A stretch of DNA of 64,000 bases from Actinokineospora bangkokensis (GCF_001940455.1 NZ_MKQR01000028.1:508348-572347), one strand, 5' to 3'. Numbered from the stretch's first letter, positions 8,888 to 18,698 are shown. Program-made: numbers and translations. The notes: generated by a model from the letters alone, not told the origin.

Positions 8888-9180
8888 TTTCACGTCCGGG
8901 GCCCGGAGGTGGCTCAGCACCACCTCCGAGCAGCGTGTACTCAGCGAGCAGTACCGGGTCTCCGCGTGGCCGTGGGGCGGTCCGGCCGCCCCTGACTTCG
9001 CGCCGCTACGGCGACGAGTTCGGGCTCACCAACCCCGACGCGCTCCAGCAGGTTGAGGCGCGCGTGGCGGCACTGCGCGACGCACAGGTCGCCGCCGCAA
9101 TCCCACACCGGCGCCACTGCGCACCTCGTGCAGGTGCTCGGTCCCGTGGTGGTCGAGGTGGGGAAGCCGCGGACGTGAGA
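8888..9180. other. Intergenic stretch with possible decayed coding sequence
   Basis: About 290 bases between the BI-1 terminator and the thiolase terminator. No intact gene is convincing. In one plus-strand frame (about 9006-9095) the translation FGLTNPDALQQVEARVAALR resembles the N-terminal helix of Fic-family proteins, but it has no proper start and runs into the thiolase gene antisense. It may be a gene remnant or chance. Confidence 0.3.
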
Positions 9181-9211
9181 CGGCCCCGCCCCCGGGTCGG
9201 GGACGGGGCCG
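9181..9211 (-). terminator. Terminator hairpin after the thiolase gene
   Basis: CGGCCCCG/CGGGGCCG arms (9181-9188, 9204-9211) continue through one mismatch into CCCCG/CGGGG with a three-base loop. It sits 16 bases beyond the thiolase stop. No T-run, as is common for actinobacterial hairpins. Confidence 0.65.
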
Positions 9212-9227
9212 CTGGTCGTGCCGCGGG

Positions 9228-10448
9228 TCAGCTCAGGCGCTCCAGGATCATCGCCATGCCCTGGCCGCCGCCGACGCACATGGTCTCCAGGCCGAACTGC
9301 TTGTCGTGCCACTGGAGGCCGTTGATCAGCGTGGTGGCGATGCGGGCGCCGGTCATGCCGAACGGGTGGCCCACCGCGATGGCGCCGCCGTTGACGTTGA
9401 GCTTGTCCTCGGGGATGCCCAGGTCGCGCGCGGACGGGATGACCTGCGCGGCGAACGCCTCGTTGATCTCCACCAGGTCGATGTCGCCGATGGACATGCC
9501 CGCCAGCTCCAGCGCCCGCTGCGAGGCCTCGACCGGGCCGTAGCCCATGATCTCCGGCGACAGCCCGGACACGCCGGTCGCGACGATCCGCGCCAGCGGG
9601 GTCAGGCCCAGTTGCTTGGCCTTGGTGTCGGACATGACGACCAGGGCGGCGGCGCCGTCGTTGAGCGGGCAGGCGTTGCCCGCGGTGATGCGGCCGTCGG
9701 GGCGGAACACCGGCTTGAGCGAGGCCGTCTTCTCGTAGGTGACCCCCGGCCGCGGGCCGTCGTCGGCCGACACCACGGTGCCGTCCGGCAGGGTCACCGG
9801 GGTGATCTCGCGCTCCCAGAAGCCCTTCGCGATGGCCTCCTCGGCCAGGTTCTGCGAGCGCACGCCGAAGCGGTCCATCTCCTCGCGGGAGACGTCCTTG
9901 TACCGGGCCAGGTTCTCCGCGGTCTGCCCCATGGCGATGTAGGCGTCGGGCAGCAGCCCGTCCTCGCGCGGGTCGTGCCACTCGTCGGTGGCCTGCTGCG
10001 CGGTCGCGGCGGTGCGCGCCACGGCGTCGTCGAACAGCGGGTTCTGGGTGTCCGGCCAGGAGTCGGAGCTGCCCCGGGCGAAGCTCGACACCGACTCCAC
10101 GCCCGCGGAGATGAACACCTCGCCCTCACCGGCCTTGATCGCGTGCAGGGCCATCCTGGTCGTCTGCAGCGACGAGGCGCAGTAGCGGGTCACGGTGCAC
10201 CCGGGCAGGTGGTCGAAGCCCGCCAGCACCGCCACGATCCGCCCCAGGTTGAACCCCTGCTCACCGCCGGGCAGGCCGCAGCCCAGCATCAGGTCGTCGA
10301 TCTCGGTCGGGTCCAGCTCCGGCACCTTGGCCAGGGCGGCCTTGACCATCTGCGCGGCCAGGTCGTCGGGGCGCACGCCCACCAGCGACCCCTTGCCCGC
10401 GCGCCCGATCGGGGAGCGGGCGGTGGCGACGATGACGGCCTCTGGCAT
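9228..10448 (-). CDS. Acetyl-CoA acetyltransferase / thiolase
   Basis: 406 residues from the ATG at 10448, which gives the usual thiolase start MPEAVIVATARSPIGRAGKG; an upstream in-frame extension is spurious. The acyl-accepting Cys is in TRYCASSLQ (about residue 91), the His in GGAIAVGHPFGMTGAR, and the second Cys in CVGGGQGMAM near the end. It should catalyse reversible thiolysis or condensation of acyl-CoA in beta-oxidation or acetoacetyl-CoA formation. The position next to the GDSL gene matches M. tuberculosis fadA3 (Rv1074c). It is not next to other beta-oxidation genes here. Cytosolic. Confidence 0.93.
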   Translation of the reverse strand: MPEAVIVATARSPIGRAGKGSLVGVRPDDLAAQMVKAALAKVPELDPTEIDDLMLGCGLPGGEQGFNLGRIVAVLAGFDHLPGCTVTRYCASSLQTTRMALHAIKAGEGEVFISAGVESVSSFARGSSDSWPDTQNPLFDDAVARTAATAQQATDEWHDPREDGLLPDAYIAMGQTAENLARYKDVSREEMDRFGVRSQNLAEEAIAKGFWEREITPVTLPDGTVVSADDGPRPGVTYEKTASLKPVFRPDGRITAGNACPLNDGAAALVVMSDTKAKQLGLTPLARIVATGVSGLSPEIMGYGPVEASQRALELAGMSIGDIDLVEINEAFAAQVIPSARDLGIPEDKLNVNGGAIAVGHPFGMTGARIATTLINGLQWHDKQFGLETMCVGGGQGMAMILERLS

Positions 10449-10543
10449 GGCGTGCTCCGTTCGACGGGGGTCCTCGACGACCGCGATGTTACTCGCAGGT
10501 AACCGCCTGGTGGGTGTGGTGCGCGTCCCGTCCGCCGAACGGG

Positions 10544-11359
10544 TCACGACCGGCCGCGGAACACCCCCGACGCCGCGCACACCGGCGCCAGCAGCACCTC
10601 CGCCGCCAGCGCGTACCCCGCCCCGTTCGGGTGGAACCGGTCATCGCTGAACAGGTCCTGCGGGCGGGCCAGGAAGTGCGGCGACAGCAGCGCCGCCAGC
10701 GGCACCGACGTCGCCCCCGTCCCCGCCAGCTCCCGCGCCTGCGCCCTGGCCAGCGCCAGGCTCCACCGCCGGGCCACCGTCCGCAGCGGCTGCGGGATCG
10801 GCATCACCGCCCCCAGGTCCGGGCACGTGCCCACCACCACGGCCGTCCCCGCCGCCAGCAGCCGCCGCACCTGCTCGGCCAGCAGCGCCGCCGAGGTGTG
10901 CACCCCCATCCTGGCGGTCACGTCGTTGCCGCCCACGATCACCACCGCGGTCGCGGGCGGCGCCAGCAGCACCTCGTCGACCTGCGCCTCCAGGCCCGTG
11001 GTGCGCGCACCGCTCACCGCGTGCGTCGACAACCGCACCGGCCTGCCCGACTCCTCCGCCAACCCGCGCGCCAACCGCACCCCCGGCAGCGCCTCCGGCA
11101 CCTCCGCCCCCAACCCCGCCGCGCTCGAATCGCCCAGCACCGCCAGGGTCAGCAGGTCCCGCGCCTCCGCCAGCGGGAACGGCCCCGACCCGTCCGGCAG
11201 GTAGAACCCGTCGGCGTTCAACGGCGCGTCCACCGGCGTCCCGATCACCGACCGCGCCTGCCGCGACTGGCTGTTCAACAAGGAGTACGCCGCACCGGAC
11301 AACCCACCCACCGAGCACGCCGCCAGCGCCAGCGCCCGGAGACCGCTCAGCCCGCCCAT
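10544..11359 (-). CDS. SGNH/GDSL-family hydrolase, membrane-anchored or secreted
   Basis: 271 residues with an N-terminal hydrophobic segment (about 8-25). SGNH blocks are visible: LAVLGDSSAAG (nucleophile Ser, block I, about residue 92), the conserved Gly in SGART, GGNDV (block III) and DRFHPNGAGYA (block V, catalytic Asp/His). These enzymes hydrolyse esters or acyl groups. The gene corresponds in position to Rv1075c of M. tuberculosis, a GDSL-type esterase. It diverges from cbs across 155 bases. Substrate unknown; the N-terminal segment could be a signal anchor since no cleavage motif is obvious. Confidence 0.88.
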   Translation of the reverse strand: MGGLSGLRALALAACSVGGLSGAAYSLLNSQSRQARSVIGTPVDAPLNADGFYLPDGSGPFPLAEARDLLTLAVLGDSSAAGLGAEVPEALPGVRLARGLAEESGRPVRLSTHAVSGARTTGLEAQVDEVLLAPPATAVVIVGGNDVTARMGVHTSAALLAEQVRRLLAAGTAVVVGTCPDLGAVMPIPQPLRTVARRWSLALARAQARELAGTGATSVPLAALLSPHFLARPQDLFSDDRFHPNGAGYALAAEVLLAPVCAASGVFRGRS

Positions 11360-11459
11360 GGCCCTCCCCCTCCCGTGCCGGGTGTCCTGTCCTGACGTAT
11401 AGCCCCCGTCCGCGGTTCCGCGTTACCCCCAACCCCGTCCCGGGGGTGTCCCGCGCCCG

Positions 11460-11480
11460 CTGCGGATAGGGTGTCCGCAG
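11460..11480 (+). promoter_or_regulatory. cbs promoter with inverted repeat around the -10
   Basis: CTGCGGA (11460-11466) and TCCGCAG (11474-11480) are perfect inverted arms enclosing TAGGGTG. TAGGGT (11467-11472) fits an actinobacterial -10 box 42 bases before the cbs start. A protein binding the repeat would occlude the -10, so repression is the natural guess. Confidence 0.5.
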
Positions 11481-11514
11481 GTCCGCGCCGTGTAGCACAG
11501 CACAGGAGGAACCG

Positions 11515-12891
11515 GTGGACTACGCCGAGCACGTCATCGACCTGGTGGGCAACACCCCCCTGGTCAAGCTGAACTCGATGGCGGCGGGGCTGCGGCCCAC
11601 GGTGCTCGCCAAGGTCGAGTACTTCAACCCCGGCGGCAGCGTCAAGGACCGCATCGCCCTGCGCATGGTCGAGGCGGCCGAGCGCTCCGGCGAACTGCGC
11701 CCCGGCGGCACCATCGTCGAGCCCACCTCGGGCAACACCGGCGTCGGCCTGGCCCTGGTCGCCCAGCGCCGCGGCTACAAGTGCGTGTTCGTCTGCCCGG
11801 ACAAGGTCAGCGAGGACAAGCGCAACGTCCTCAAGGCCTACGGCGCCGAGGTCGTGGTCTGCCCCACCTCCGTCGCCCCCGAGCACCCGGACTCCTACTA
11901 CAACGTCTCCGACCGGCTCGTCCGCGAGATCGAGGGCGCCTGGAAGCCCAACCAGTACGCCAACCCGGAGAACCCGGCCAGCCACTACCACTCCACCGGC
12001 CCCGAGCTGTGGGAGCAGACCGGCGGCCGCATCACCCACTTCGTCGCGGGCGTCGGCACCGGCGGCACCATCTCCGGCACCGGCCGCTACCTCAAGGAGG
12101 TCTCCGGCGGGAAGGTCCAGGTCATCGGCGCCGACCCCGAGGGCTCGGTGTACTCCGGCGGCTCCGGGCGCCCCTACCTGGTCGAGGGCGTCGGCGAGGA
12201 CTTCTGGCCGACCACCTACGACAAGGAGGTCGCCGACGAGATCATCGCCGTCAGCGACCGCGAGTCTTTCGAGACCACCCGCCGCCTCGCCCGCGAGGAG
12301 GGCCTGCTCGTCGGCGGCTCCTGCGGCATGGCCGCCGCCGCCGCGCTGCGCCTGGCCGAGCGCCTCGGCCCCGACGACGTGGTCGTCGTCCTGCTGCCCG
12401 ACGGCGGCCGCGGCTACCTGTCCAAGGTCTTCAGCGACCCGTGGATGACCCAGTACGGCTTCCTGCCGCCCGCGCACTCCGGCGCCACCATCGGCGACGT
12501 GCTGCGCGGCAAGGGCAGGGGCAACGCCCTGCCCGACTTCATCCACGGCCACCCCACCGAGACCGTCGCCGACGCGGTGGCCATCCTGCGCGAGTACGGC
12601 GTCAGCCAGATGCCCGTCGTCAACGCCGAACCCCCGGTCATGGCCGCCGAGGTCGTCGGCGCGGTCAACGAGAAGGACCTGCTCGACGCGCTGTTCGCCG
12701 GCAAGGCCGCGCTCGCCGACACCCTCGACCGGCACATGGGCGACCCGCTGCCCACCATCGGCGCGGGCGAGAGCGTCGACTCGGCCATGGCCGCCCTCGC
12801 CGCCGCCGACGCCGCCCTCGTCCTCGACGACGGCAAGCCCGCCGGCGTGGTGACCAGGCAAGACCTGCTCGGCTTCCTCGCCGGGCGGTGA
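11515..12891 (+). CDS. cbs: Cystathionine beta-synthase
   Basis: 458 residues from GTG 11515, preceded by AGGAGG. The PLP enzyme core carries the Schiff-base Lys K44 in NPGGSVKDR, the TSGNTG phosphate/substrate loop (about 72) and GTGGT(I)SGTG. Residues ~330-458 form a pair of CBS domains, giving the full-length architecture of the M. tuberculosis Rv1077 type. It condenses serine and homocysteine to cystathionine, the first step of reverse transsulfuration, and feeds the metB-type enzyme two genes downstream. Unlike the human enzyme there is no haem-binding N-terminal extension. A palindrome over the -10 suggests local control. Confidence 0.95.
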   Translation: MDYAEHVIDLVGNTPLVKLNSMAAGLRPTVLAKVEYFNPGGSVKDRIALRMVEAAERSGELRPGGTIVEPTSGNTGVGLALVAQRRGYKCVFVCPDKVSEDKRNVLKAYGAEVVVCPTSVAPEHPDSYYNVSDRLVREIEGAWKPNQYANPENPASHYHSTGPELWEQTGGRITHFVAGVGTGGTISGTGRYLKEVSGGKVQVIGADPEGSVYSGGSGRPYLVEGVGEDFWPTTYDKEVADEIIAVSDRESFETTRRLAREEGLLVGGSCGMAAAAALRLAERLGPDDVVVVLLPDGGRGYLSKVFSDPWMTQYGFLPPAHSGATIGDVLRGKGRGNALPDFIHGHPTETVADAVAILREYGVSQMPVVNAEPPVMAAEVVGAVNEKDLLDALFAGKAALADTLDRHMGDPLPTIGAGESVDSAMAALAAADAALVLDDGKPAGVVTRQDLLGFLAGR

Positions 12892-12910
12892 CCGCCCCGG
12901 CCCGCCCCAG

Positions 12911-12936
12911 CGCGAACACCCAGCGTGGCGTTCGCG
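12911..12936 (+). terminator. Weak hairpin after cbs
   Basis: CGCGAAC (12911-12917) pairs with GTTCGCG (12930-12936) over a 12-base loop, 20 bases after the cbs stop. No T-run; a modest terminator candidate. Confidence 0.4.
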
Positions 12937-13021
12937 GTGGAGCGGGCACCCGGACGGCCCATCCGATAGCGTTAACGATCAGACAGTCCGATGTTCCAGG
13001 TCACAAGGGGTGGGAAACCCG

Positions 13022-14272
13022 ATGAGCGCTCCCCAGCCGCCCAATCCGCCGTGGCAGGGCGGTCAACCCCAGGATCCGGGGCAGTCCGGTCCTGAGTACA
13101 CCGCTCCGCCCGGCGACACCGCCGGGGCCGACGGCGTCGAGCGCACCCAGGCCATCCGCCCGGGCCAGCCCGCCCCCGGCCAGGACGACTCGGCCGACAA
13201 GACCCAGGTGGTGCGCCCCGGCCAGACCGGCGGGTCCGGCTCGGGCACCGACGCCACCCAGATGGTGCCGCCGGGCAGCGTCCCCCAGTCGCCGCCCTAC
13301 GCCCCGCCGCCGAGCGCCACCGACTCGCCCGCGGGCGGGTTCGGGCAGCCGCAGAACCCCTACGGCCAGCCCCAGCCCGGCTACGGCCAGCAGCCGCCCC
13401 CGCCGCCCGGCTACGGCCAGCCCGGCGCGTACGGCCAGCCGCAGAACCCGTATGGCCAGCCCCAGGGCGGCTTCGGCCAGCCCGCCGGAGCCGTGGCGAG
13501 GGAGGCCCAGGCCACCAACCCCGGCCTGATCGCCACGATCATCCAGGGCAGCGTCGCGCTGCTCGGCCTGGTCAGCCTCATCCTGTCGATCATCGCGCTG
13601 TCCGCGGCGATCAGCGCGGCCTCCTACGACCCGGCCGATCGCTGCGACACCATCGAACCGGAGTTGCGCGCGGCGTGCGTCGACGCGGTCAGCCAGTACT
13701 CCAGCGACAGCAGCGGCGCCAGCGCGCTCAGCGTCATCATCGCCATCGTGCTGCTGCTCGCCTCCGCCGCGGCCATCGCGGGCGCGGTGCTGCTGTTCAT
13801 GAAGAAGACCAACTACGGGCACCTGCTCGTCGTCGGCGGCGGTGGCGCGATGCTGCTGCTGTCGATCATCCTGGGCATCTCCTACACCTTCCTCGGCAGC
13901 GTCACCACGATCCTGGTGTTCGGCCTGCTCATCGCGGCCGCCGGTGCCCTGTGGTTCTTCCCGCAGACCAAGCCGTTCATCTCCGCCAACGAGCCCATGG
14001 GCGGCTTCAGCGGCTCCGGCGGCGGCCCCGGCCAGGGCGGCCCCGGTGGCTTCGGCCAGCAGCAGCACAACCCGTACGGCCAGCCGCAGAACCCGTACGG
14101 CCAGCCCCAGCAGCCCGGCCCCTACGGCCAGCCCCCGCAGCAGCAGCCCGGCCAGTACGGCCAGCCGCAGCAGCCGGGCCCCTACGGCCAGCCCCCGCAG
14201 CAGCCCGGCCCCTACGGCCAGCCGCCCGCGGGCGGTCAGCAGCAGCCGCCGCAGCAGCAGTGGCCCTCCTGA
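13022..14272 (+). CDS. Pro/Gly/Gln-rich membrane protein with YGQP repeats (Pra-like)
   Basis: 416 residues from ATG 13022 (GTG 13010 also in frame). Residues 1-160 are Pro/Gln/Gly-rich with several NPYGQPQ-type repeats. A central part has about four membrane segments separated by a short extracytoplasmic loop with a Cys pair (DRCDTIEPELRAACVD). The C-terminal ~100 residues return to GPYGQPPQQ repeats. It lies between cbs and metB, where M. tuberculosis carries pra (Rv1078, proline-rich antigen), and the layout agrees. Function is unknown. The repeats probably form disordered cytoplasmic tails. The DNA there is repetitive and could be prone to slippage. Confidence 0.8.
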   Translation: MSAPQPPNPPWQGGQPQDPGQSGPEYTAPPGDTAGADGVERTQAIRPGQPAPGQDDSADKTQVVRPGQTGGSGSGTDATQMVPPGSVPQSPPYAPPPSATDSPAGGFGQPQNPYGQPQPGYGQQPPPPPGYGQPGAYGQPQNPYGQPQGGFGQPAGAVAREAQATNPGLIATIIQGSVALLGLVSLILSIIALSAAISAASYDPADRCDTIEPELRAACVDAVSQYSSDSSGASALSVIIAIVLLLASAAAIAGAVLLFMKKTNYGHLLVVGGGGAMLLLSIILGISYTFLGSVTTILVFGLLIAAAGALWFFPQTKPFISANEPMGGFSGSGGGPGQGGPGGFGQQQHNPYGQPQNPYGQPQQPGPYGQPPQQQPGQYGQPQQPGPYGQPPQQPGPYGQPPAGGQQQPPQQQWPS

Positions 14273-14289
14273 TGACCTAGAACGACCCC

Positions 14290-14324
14290 CGCAGGCCCCG
14301 ACCGCACGCTGGTCGGGGCCTGCG
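14290..14324 (+). terminator. Terminator between the Pra-like gene and metB
   Basis: Perfect 14-bp stem (14290-14303 with 14311-14324), loop GCACGCT, 17 bases after the stop; no T-run. Confidence 0.75.
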
Positions 14325-14403
14325 GCGTTCCCACCCCTATTCCCCATAGTGGGATGAATCCCGGATTGTGGACAGCACCGGCGTACCCTCTAACCTGGAT
14401 CAC

Positions 14404-15561
14404 ATGGCTGATGACACGTCGCGCTGGGGGTTCGAGACCCGGGCCATCCACGCCGGTCAGGAACCCGACCCCCGCACCGGGTCGGTGATCGTCCCCATCT
14501 ACGCCACCTCCACCTTCGCCCAGGACGGCGTCGGCGGGCTGCGCGACGGCGGCTACGAGTACTCGCGGTCGGCCAACCCCACCCGCACCGCCCTGGAGCA
14601 GGCCCTGGCCTCCCTGGAGGGCGGCCGCCACGGCCTCGCCTTCGCCTCCGGCATGGCCGCCGCCGACGTCGCCCTGCGCAGCCTGACCCGCCCCGGCGAC
14701 CACGTCATCCTCGGCAACGACGCCTACGGCGGCACCTTCCGCCTGCTCGACAAGGTCCTCAAGCTCTGGGGCGTCGAGCACACCGCCGTCGACCTCGCCG
14801 ACCTCGCCGCCACCCGCGCCGCGGTCCGCCCCACCACCCGGGTCATCTGGGCCGAGACCCCGACCAACCCGCTGCTGGGCATCACCGACATCGCGGGCCT
14901 GGCCACCGTCGCCGCCGAGGCGGGCGCGAAGCTCGTCATCGACAACACCTTCGCCACCCCGTACCTGCAATCCCCCCTCGGCCTGGGCGCCGACGTCGTC
15001 CTGCACTCCACCACCAAGTACCTCGGCGGCCACTCCGACGTCGTCGGCGGCGCCCTCATCACCTCCGACGACGAGCTCAACGACGCCTTCGCCTTCCTCC
15101 GCAACGCCTCCGGCGCCGTCCCCGGCCCCTTCGACTCCTGGCTCGTCCTGCGCGGCGCCAAGACCCTCGCCCTGCGCATGGAGCGCCACAGCGACAACGC
15201 CGAACGCGTCGTCGAGGCCCTCACCACCCACCCCCGCGTCACCCGCGTCTACTACCCCGGCCTCCCCGACCACCCCGGCCACGAGATCGCCGCCAAGCAG
15301 ATGCGCCGCTTCGGCGGCATGGTCTCCTTCGCCGTCGACGGCGGCGAACAAGCCGCCCTCGACGTCGTCAGCCGCACCAAGCTCTTCACCCTCGCCGAAT
15401 CCCTCGGCGGCATCGAATCCCTCATCGAGCACCCCGGCAAGATGACCCACGCCAGCGCCGCGGGCTCCCCCCTCCAGGTCCCCCCGGACGTCATCCGCGC
15501 CTCCGTCGGCATCGAAGACCCCACCGACCTGGTCCAGGACCTCCTCCAGGCCCTCGACTGA
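14404..15561 (+). CDS. metB: Cystathionine gamma-synthase / gamma-lyase (PLP)
   Basis: 385 residues from ATG 14404, giving MADDTSRWGFETRAIHAGQ, the usual start of the family; 12 upstream codons are also open. Cys/Met-metabolism PLP fold: ASGMAA phosphate loop (about 80), YGGTF, and the PLP Lys in HSTTKYLGGHSD (about 203). The family contains both cystathionine gamma-synthase and gamma-lyase, and sequence inspection does not separate them firmly. With cbs two genes upstream, either a methionine-to-cysteine route or homocysteine balance is served. Position equals Rv1079 (metB). A strong terminator follows. Confidence 0.92.
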   Translation: MADDTSRWGFETRAIHAGQEPDPRTGSVIVPIYATSTFAQDGVGGLRDGGYEYSRSANPTRTALEQALASLEGGRHGLAFASGMAAADVALRSLTRPGDHVILGNDAYGGTFRLLDKVLKLWGVEHTAVDLADLAATRAAVRPTTRVIWAETPTNPLLGITDIAGLATVAAEAGAKLVIDNTFATPYLQSPLGLGADVVLHSTTKYLGGHSDVVGGALITSDDELNDAFAFLRNASGAVPGPFDSWLVLRGAKTLALRMERHSDNAERVVEALTTHPRVTRVYYPGLPDHPGHEIAAKQMRRFGGMVSFAVDGGEQAALDVVSRTKLFTLAESLGGIESLIEHPGKMTHASAAGSPLQVPPDVIRASVGIEDPTDLVQDLLQALD

Positions 15562-15580
15562 CCTGCCCGGTCGTCCCCCG

Positions 15581-15613
15581 CCCCGGCAGCCGGCTCATGC
15601 CCGGCTGCCGGGG
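15581..15613 (+). terminator. Terminator after metB
   Basis: Perfect 13-bp stem CCCCGGCAGCCGG (15581-15593) with 15601-15613, seven-base loop, then TTCCTG; 20 bases after the stop. Confidence 0.85.
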
Positions 15614-16324
15614 TTCCTGCGCTCGCTGCGGTCCCGGCACGCTGGTTCGGCCGAAGTGGGCTCGGATCCGTTTCTGATTCGGCCGGGTCCTTGCTGGTGC
15701 GGGCTTGGGTTCGCTCGCTGGTTCGGTTGGGTGCTGTCGGCGCAGGGCTCAGGTTCGGCGCCAGTTCGGCTGGTCGCTTCTGGCGCGGGTTGGAGTTCGC
15801 GCACTGCTTCGGCCCGGCGCCGTTGTTGCGGGCTCGACTGCTGCGGTCCAGCGCCGTTGTTGCGGACCCGGGTGCGGCACGAGGCCGGGCACGGGTGAGG
15901 GCTGGTCCGACGCTGGCCATGCCCAGGAGTTCCGGTCTGATTGTCCGTGCGCCAGCGGTAAGCAGCCGGTCCACTTCGGACCTGTCCGCTCGGTGCGTCT
16001 GTTGCGCCTGCGACCGCAACGCCTGACGTCCGCTTGGTTGAGCATCATCGGCTCGGGAGAGCCGAGTGGGCCGAGCACGCCGCGCGCGTGCGTTTCCAGT
16101 TCCGGGTGGGGAATGGCGGGTCGGGATGGGTCCGTGGTGGTGTGGGTGGGGTGGCGGGTGAGGGGTGGAGGTCCGCCCCCGCGCGCCGTTCCTATTGCTC
16201 TAGCTTAACGATGGGGACCGACAGGAAATGGGCCGTCGGAGCGGTTGTCCACAACCCGGTCGAGTGAATCTTGGGGGTGTTGGGAAGTGCTGATCGGGAG
16301 AGTAGTGGGGCCCACCGACAAAGC
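15614..16324. other. Gene-poor 700-bp stretch
   Basis: No convincing gene on either strand; open frames are short, have no ribosome-binding sites and give low-complexity Arg/Ser/Ala products. The first 250 bases repeat a degenerate GGTTCGGC-like word many times, and base composition is visibly richer in T than the flanks. A perfect DnaA-box-like TTGTCCACA is at 16245-16253, and an AT-rich patch (about 16190-16212) could contain a promoter. It may be decayed foreign DNA. Confidence 0.5.
16245..16253 (+). other. DnaA-box-like site in the gene-poor stretch
   Basis: TTGTCCACA inside the palindrome GTTGTCCACAAC, the same extended form as at 34775-34786. Confidence 0.35.
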
Positions 16325-16349
16325 AGCCTCCCCGGGGAATGGGGAGGCT
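16325..16349 (-). terminator. Terminator after the small lipoprotein-like gene
   Basis: AGCCTCCCC (16325-16333) pairs perfectly with GGGGAGGCT (16341-16349), loop of seven. On the minus strand GCTTTG follows. It lies nine bases after the 16358 stop. Confidence 0.75.
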
Positions 16350-16357
16350 GGGGGTGG

Positions 16358-16636
16358 CTAGGGGCTGACCTGGCGGATGCGGTCTATGCCGGAGCCGGGG
16401 TCGCCCGCCGGGGCGTGGTGGTCGGGGGCCGCGGGGGGTTGGGGGGCGGCCGGGAGGTCTTGGGTGTCGAGGCAGCTGCCGACGAGTTCGATGTCGGGGC
16501 CGCGCTGGACGTATTCGCCCGCGTCGGCGCAGCCTGCGCTGGAGACGGTGAAGAAGGCGACGGCGGCGAGGGTGAGGGCGGCGGCGGCTGCGGAGGCGAC
16601 GGCCACTGCCCCCGTCGAGCGCGTGCCGCGTGCCAT
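16358..16636 (-). CDS. Small secreted or lipoprotein-like protein
   Basis: 92 residues from the ATG at 16636, with GGGAG correctly placed upstream. A basic start is followed by a long Ala/Val-rich hydrophobic segment (residues 10-34) ending SSAGC, which could be a lipobox-like or simple cleavage site, then a short Pro/Asp-rich tail with one further Cys (C54, about 18 residues after the first). I do not recognise a family. It stands alone with terminators on both sides (16325-16349 and, from HPPD, 16868-16901). The small size and the upstream ribosome-binding site are the main evidence that it is real. Confidence 0.6.
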   Translation of the reverse strand: MARGTRSTGAVAVASAAAAALTLAAVAFFTVSSAGCADAGEYVQRGPDIELVGSCLDTQDLPAAPQPPAAPDHHAPAGDPGSGIDRIRQVSP

Positions 16637-16867
16637 TGTGATCTCCCGGTGTGGTTCGGCCTCCGTCGAGCAGCCTACTCCCCGGTTGGTTGGGGCACCT
16701 GAGGACGGGCTGAGACGGGGGTGCCGTTCTGCCTGGGGAGACGGGCGGGGGCTGGTTCTTGGCAAGCGGTGACAGTTGTTCGGGTCAGGGGTGCTGAATT
16801 GCGCGGTTGGGGAGCCGGAGGGGCTGATCGGCGTGAGCGCAGCCACCAGCACGGGAACCCGGGCACG

Positions 16868-16901
16868 GCTGTGGGGCGGACCCGCGGGCCCGCCCCACAG
16901 C
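16868..16901 (-). terminator. Terminator after the HPPD gene
   Basis: GCTGTGGGGCGG (16868-16879) pairs perfectly with 16890-16901 across ten bases; 11 bases beyond the HPPD stop. The spacer to the small lipoprotein-like gene (16637-16867) holds nothing else I can recognise. Confidence 0.75.
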
Positions 16902-16911
16902 TTCAGGGACG

Positions 16912-18225
<1,314 letters not shown>

Positions 18226-18239
18226 TCAGGAGGTTCGTG

Positions 18240-18698
18240 GTGGATGCACTGGATGCGCGCCTGCTGCTGTTGCTGACCGACGAGCCGCGCCTGGGCGTGC
18301 TGGAGTGCTCCCGGCGGCTGGGGGTGGCCCGGGGCACGGTGCAGGCGCGGATGGACCGGCTGGAGGAGCGCGGGGTGCTGACCGGGTTCCCGCCCGCGCT
18401 CGACCTCGCCGCGATGGGCTACGGGCTGACCGCGTTCGCCGTGCTGGAGATCGCCCAGGGCAAGCGGGCCCCGGTGACGGCCAGGCTGGGGGAGATCCCG
18501 GAGGTGTGCGAGGTGCACGCGACCACCGGCGAGGGCGACCTGCTCATCCGCGTGGTGGCCAGGGACAACGACGACCTGCAGCGGGTGATCGATCAGGTGG
18601 TGGAGATCGAGTGGGTGCGCCGCACCTCGACCTCGATCGCCCTGTCGACCCCGGTGGCGCCGCGGGTGCGCCCGCTGCTGGAGCGGGTGCTGCGCTGA
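18240..18698 (+). CDS. Lrp/AsnC-family regulator, probable regulator of hppD
   Basis: 152 residues from GTG 18240; AGGAGG at 18228-18233 is six bases away, whereas the adjacent GTG 18237 is too close. The N-terminal winged helix includes LGVARGTVQARMDRLEERG (about residues 25-44). The C-terminal alpha/beta RAM-like ligand and oligomerisation domain contains TTGEGDLLIRVVA. Lrp-family proteins bind DNA as octamers and respond to amino acids, here plausibly tyrosine or 4-hydroxyphenylpyruvate. It diverges from hppD with candidate operators between; the same pairing exists in Streptomyces (HpdR/hpdA). The effector is inferred. Confidence 0.9.
   Translation: MDALDARLLLLLTDEPRLGVLECSRRLGVARGTVQARMDRLEERGVLTGFPPALDLAAMGYGLTAFAVLEIAQGKRAPVTARLGEIPEVCEVHATTGEGDLLIRVVARDNDDLQRVIDQVVEIEWVRRTSTSIALSTPVAPRVRPLLERVLR

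Noticed and set aside
8941-9190. Cys-rich minus-strand frame with CTRCAVAPVWDCGGDLC
   Set aside because: Cys spacing looked zinc-finger-like, but there is no start or ribosome-binding site and it crosses the thiolase terminator.
13340-14260. YGQP-coding repeats as a possible CRISPR or tandem DNA array
   Set aside because: The repeats are in frame in a coding gene and encode Pro/Gln-rich protein repeats; no spacers.
15691-16026. ORFs of 80-170 codons in the gene-poor stretch on both strands
   Set aside because: Low-complexity Arg/Ala/Leu products, overlapping frames on both strands and no ribosome-binding site.
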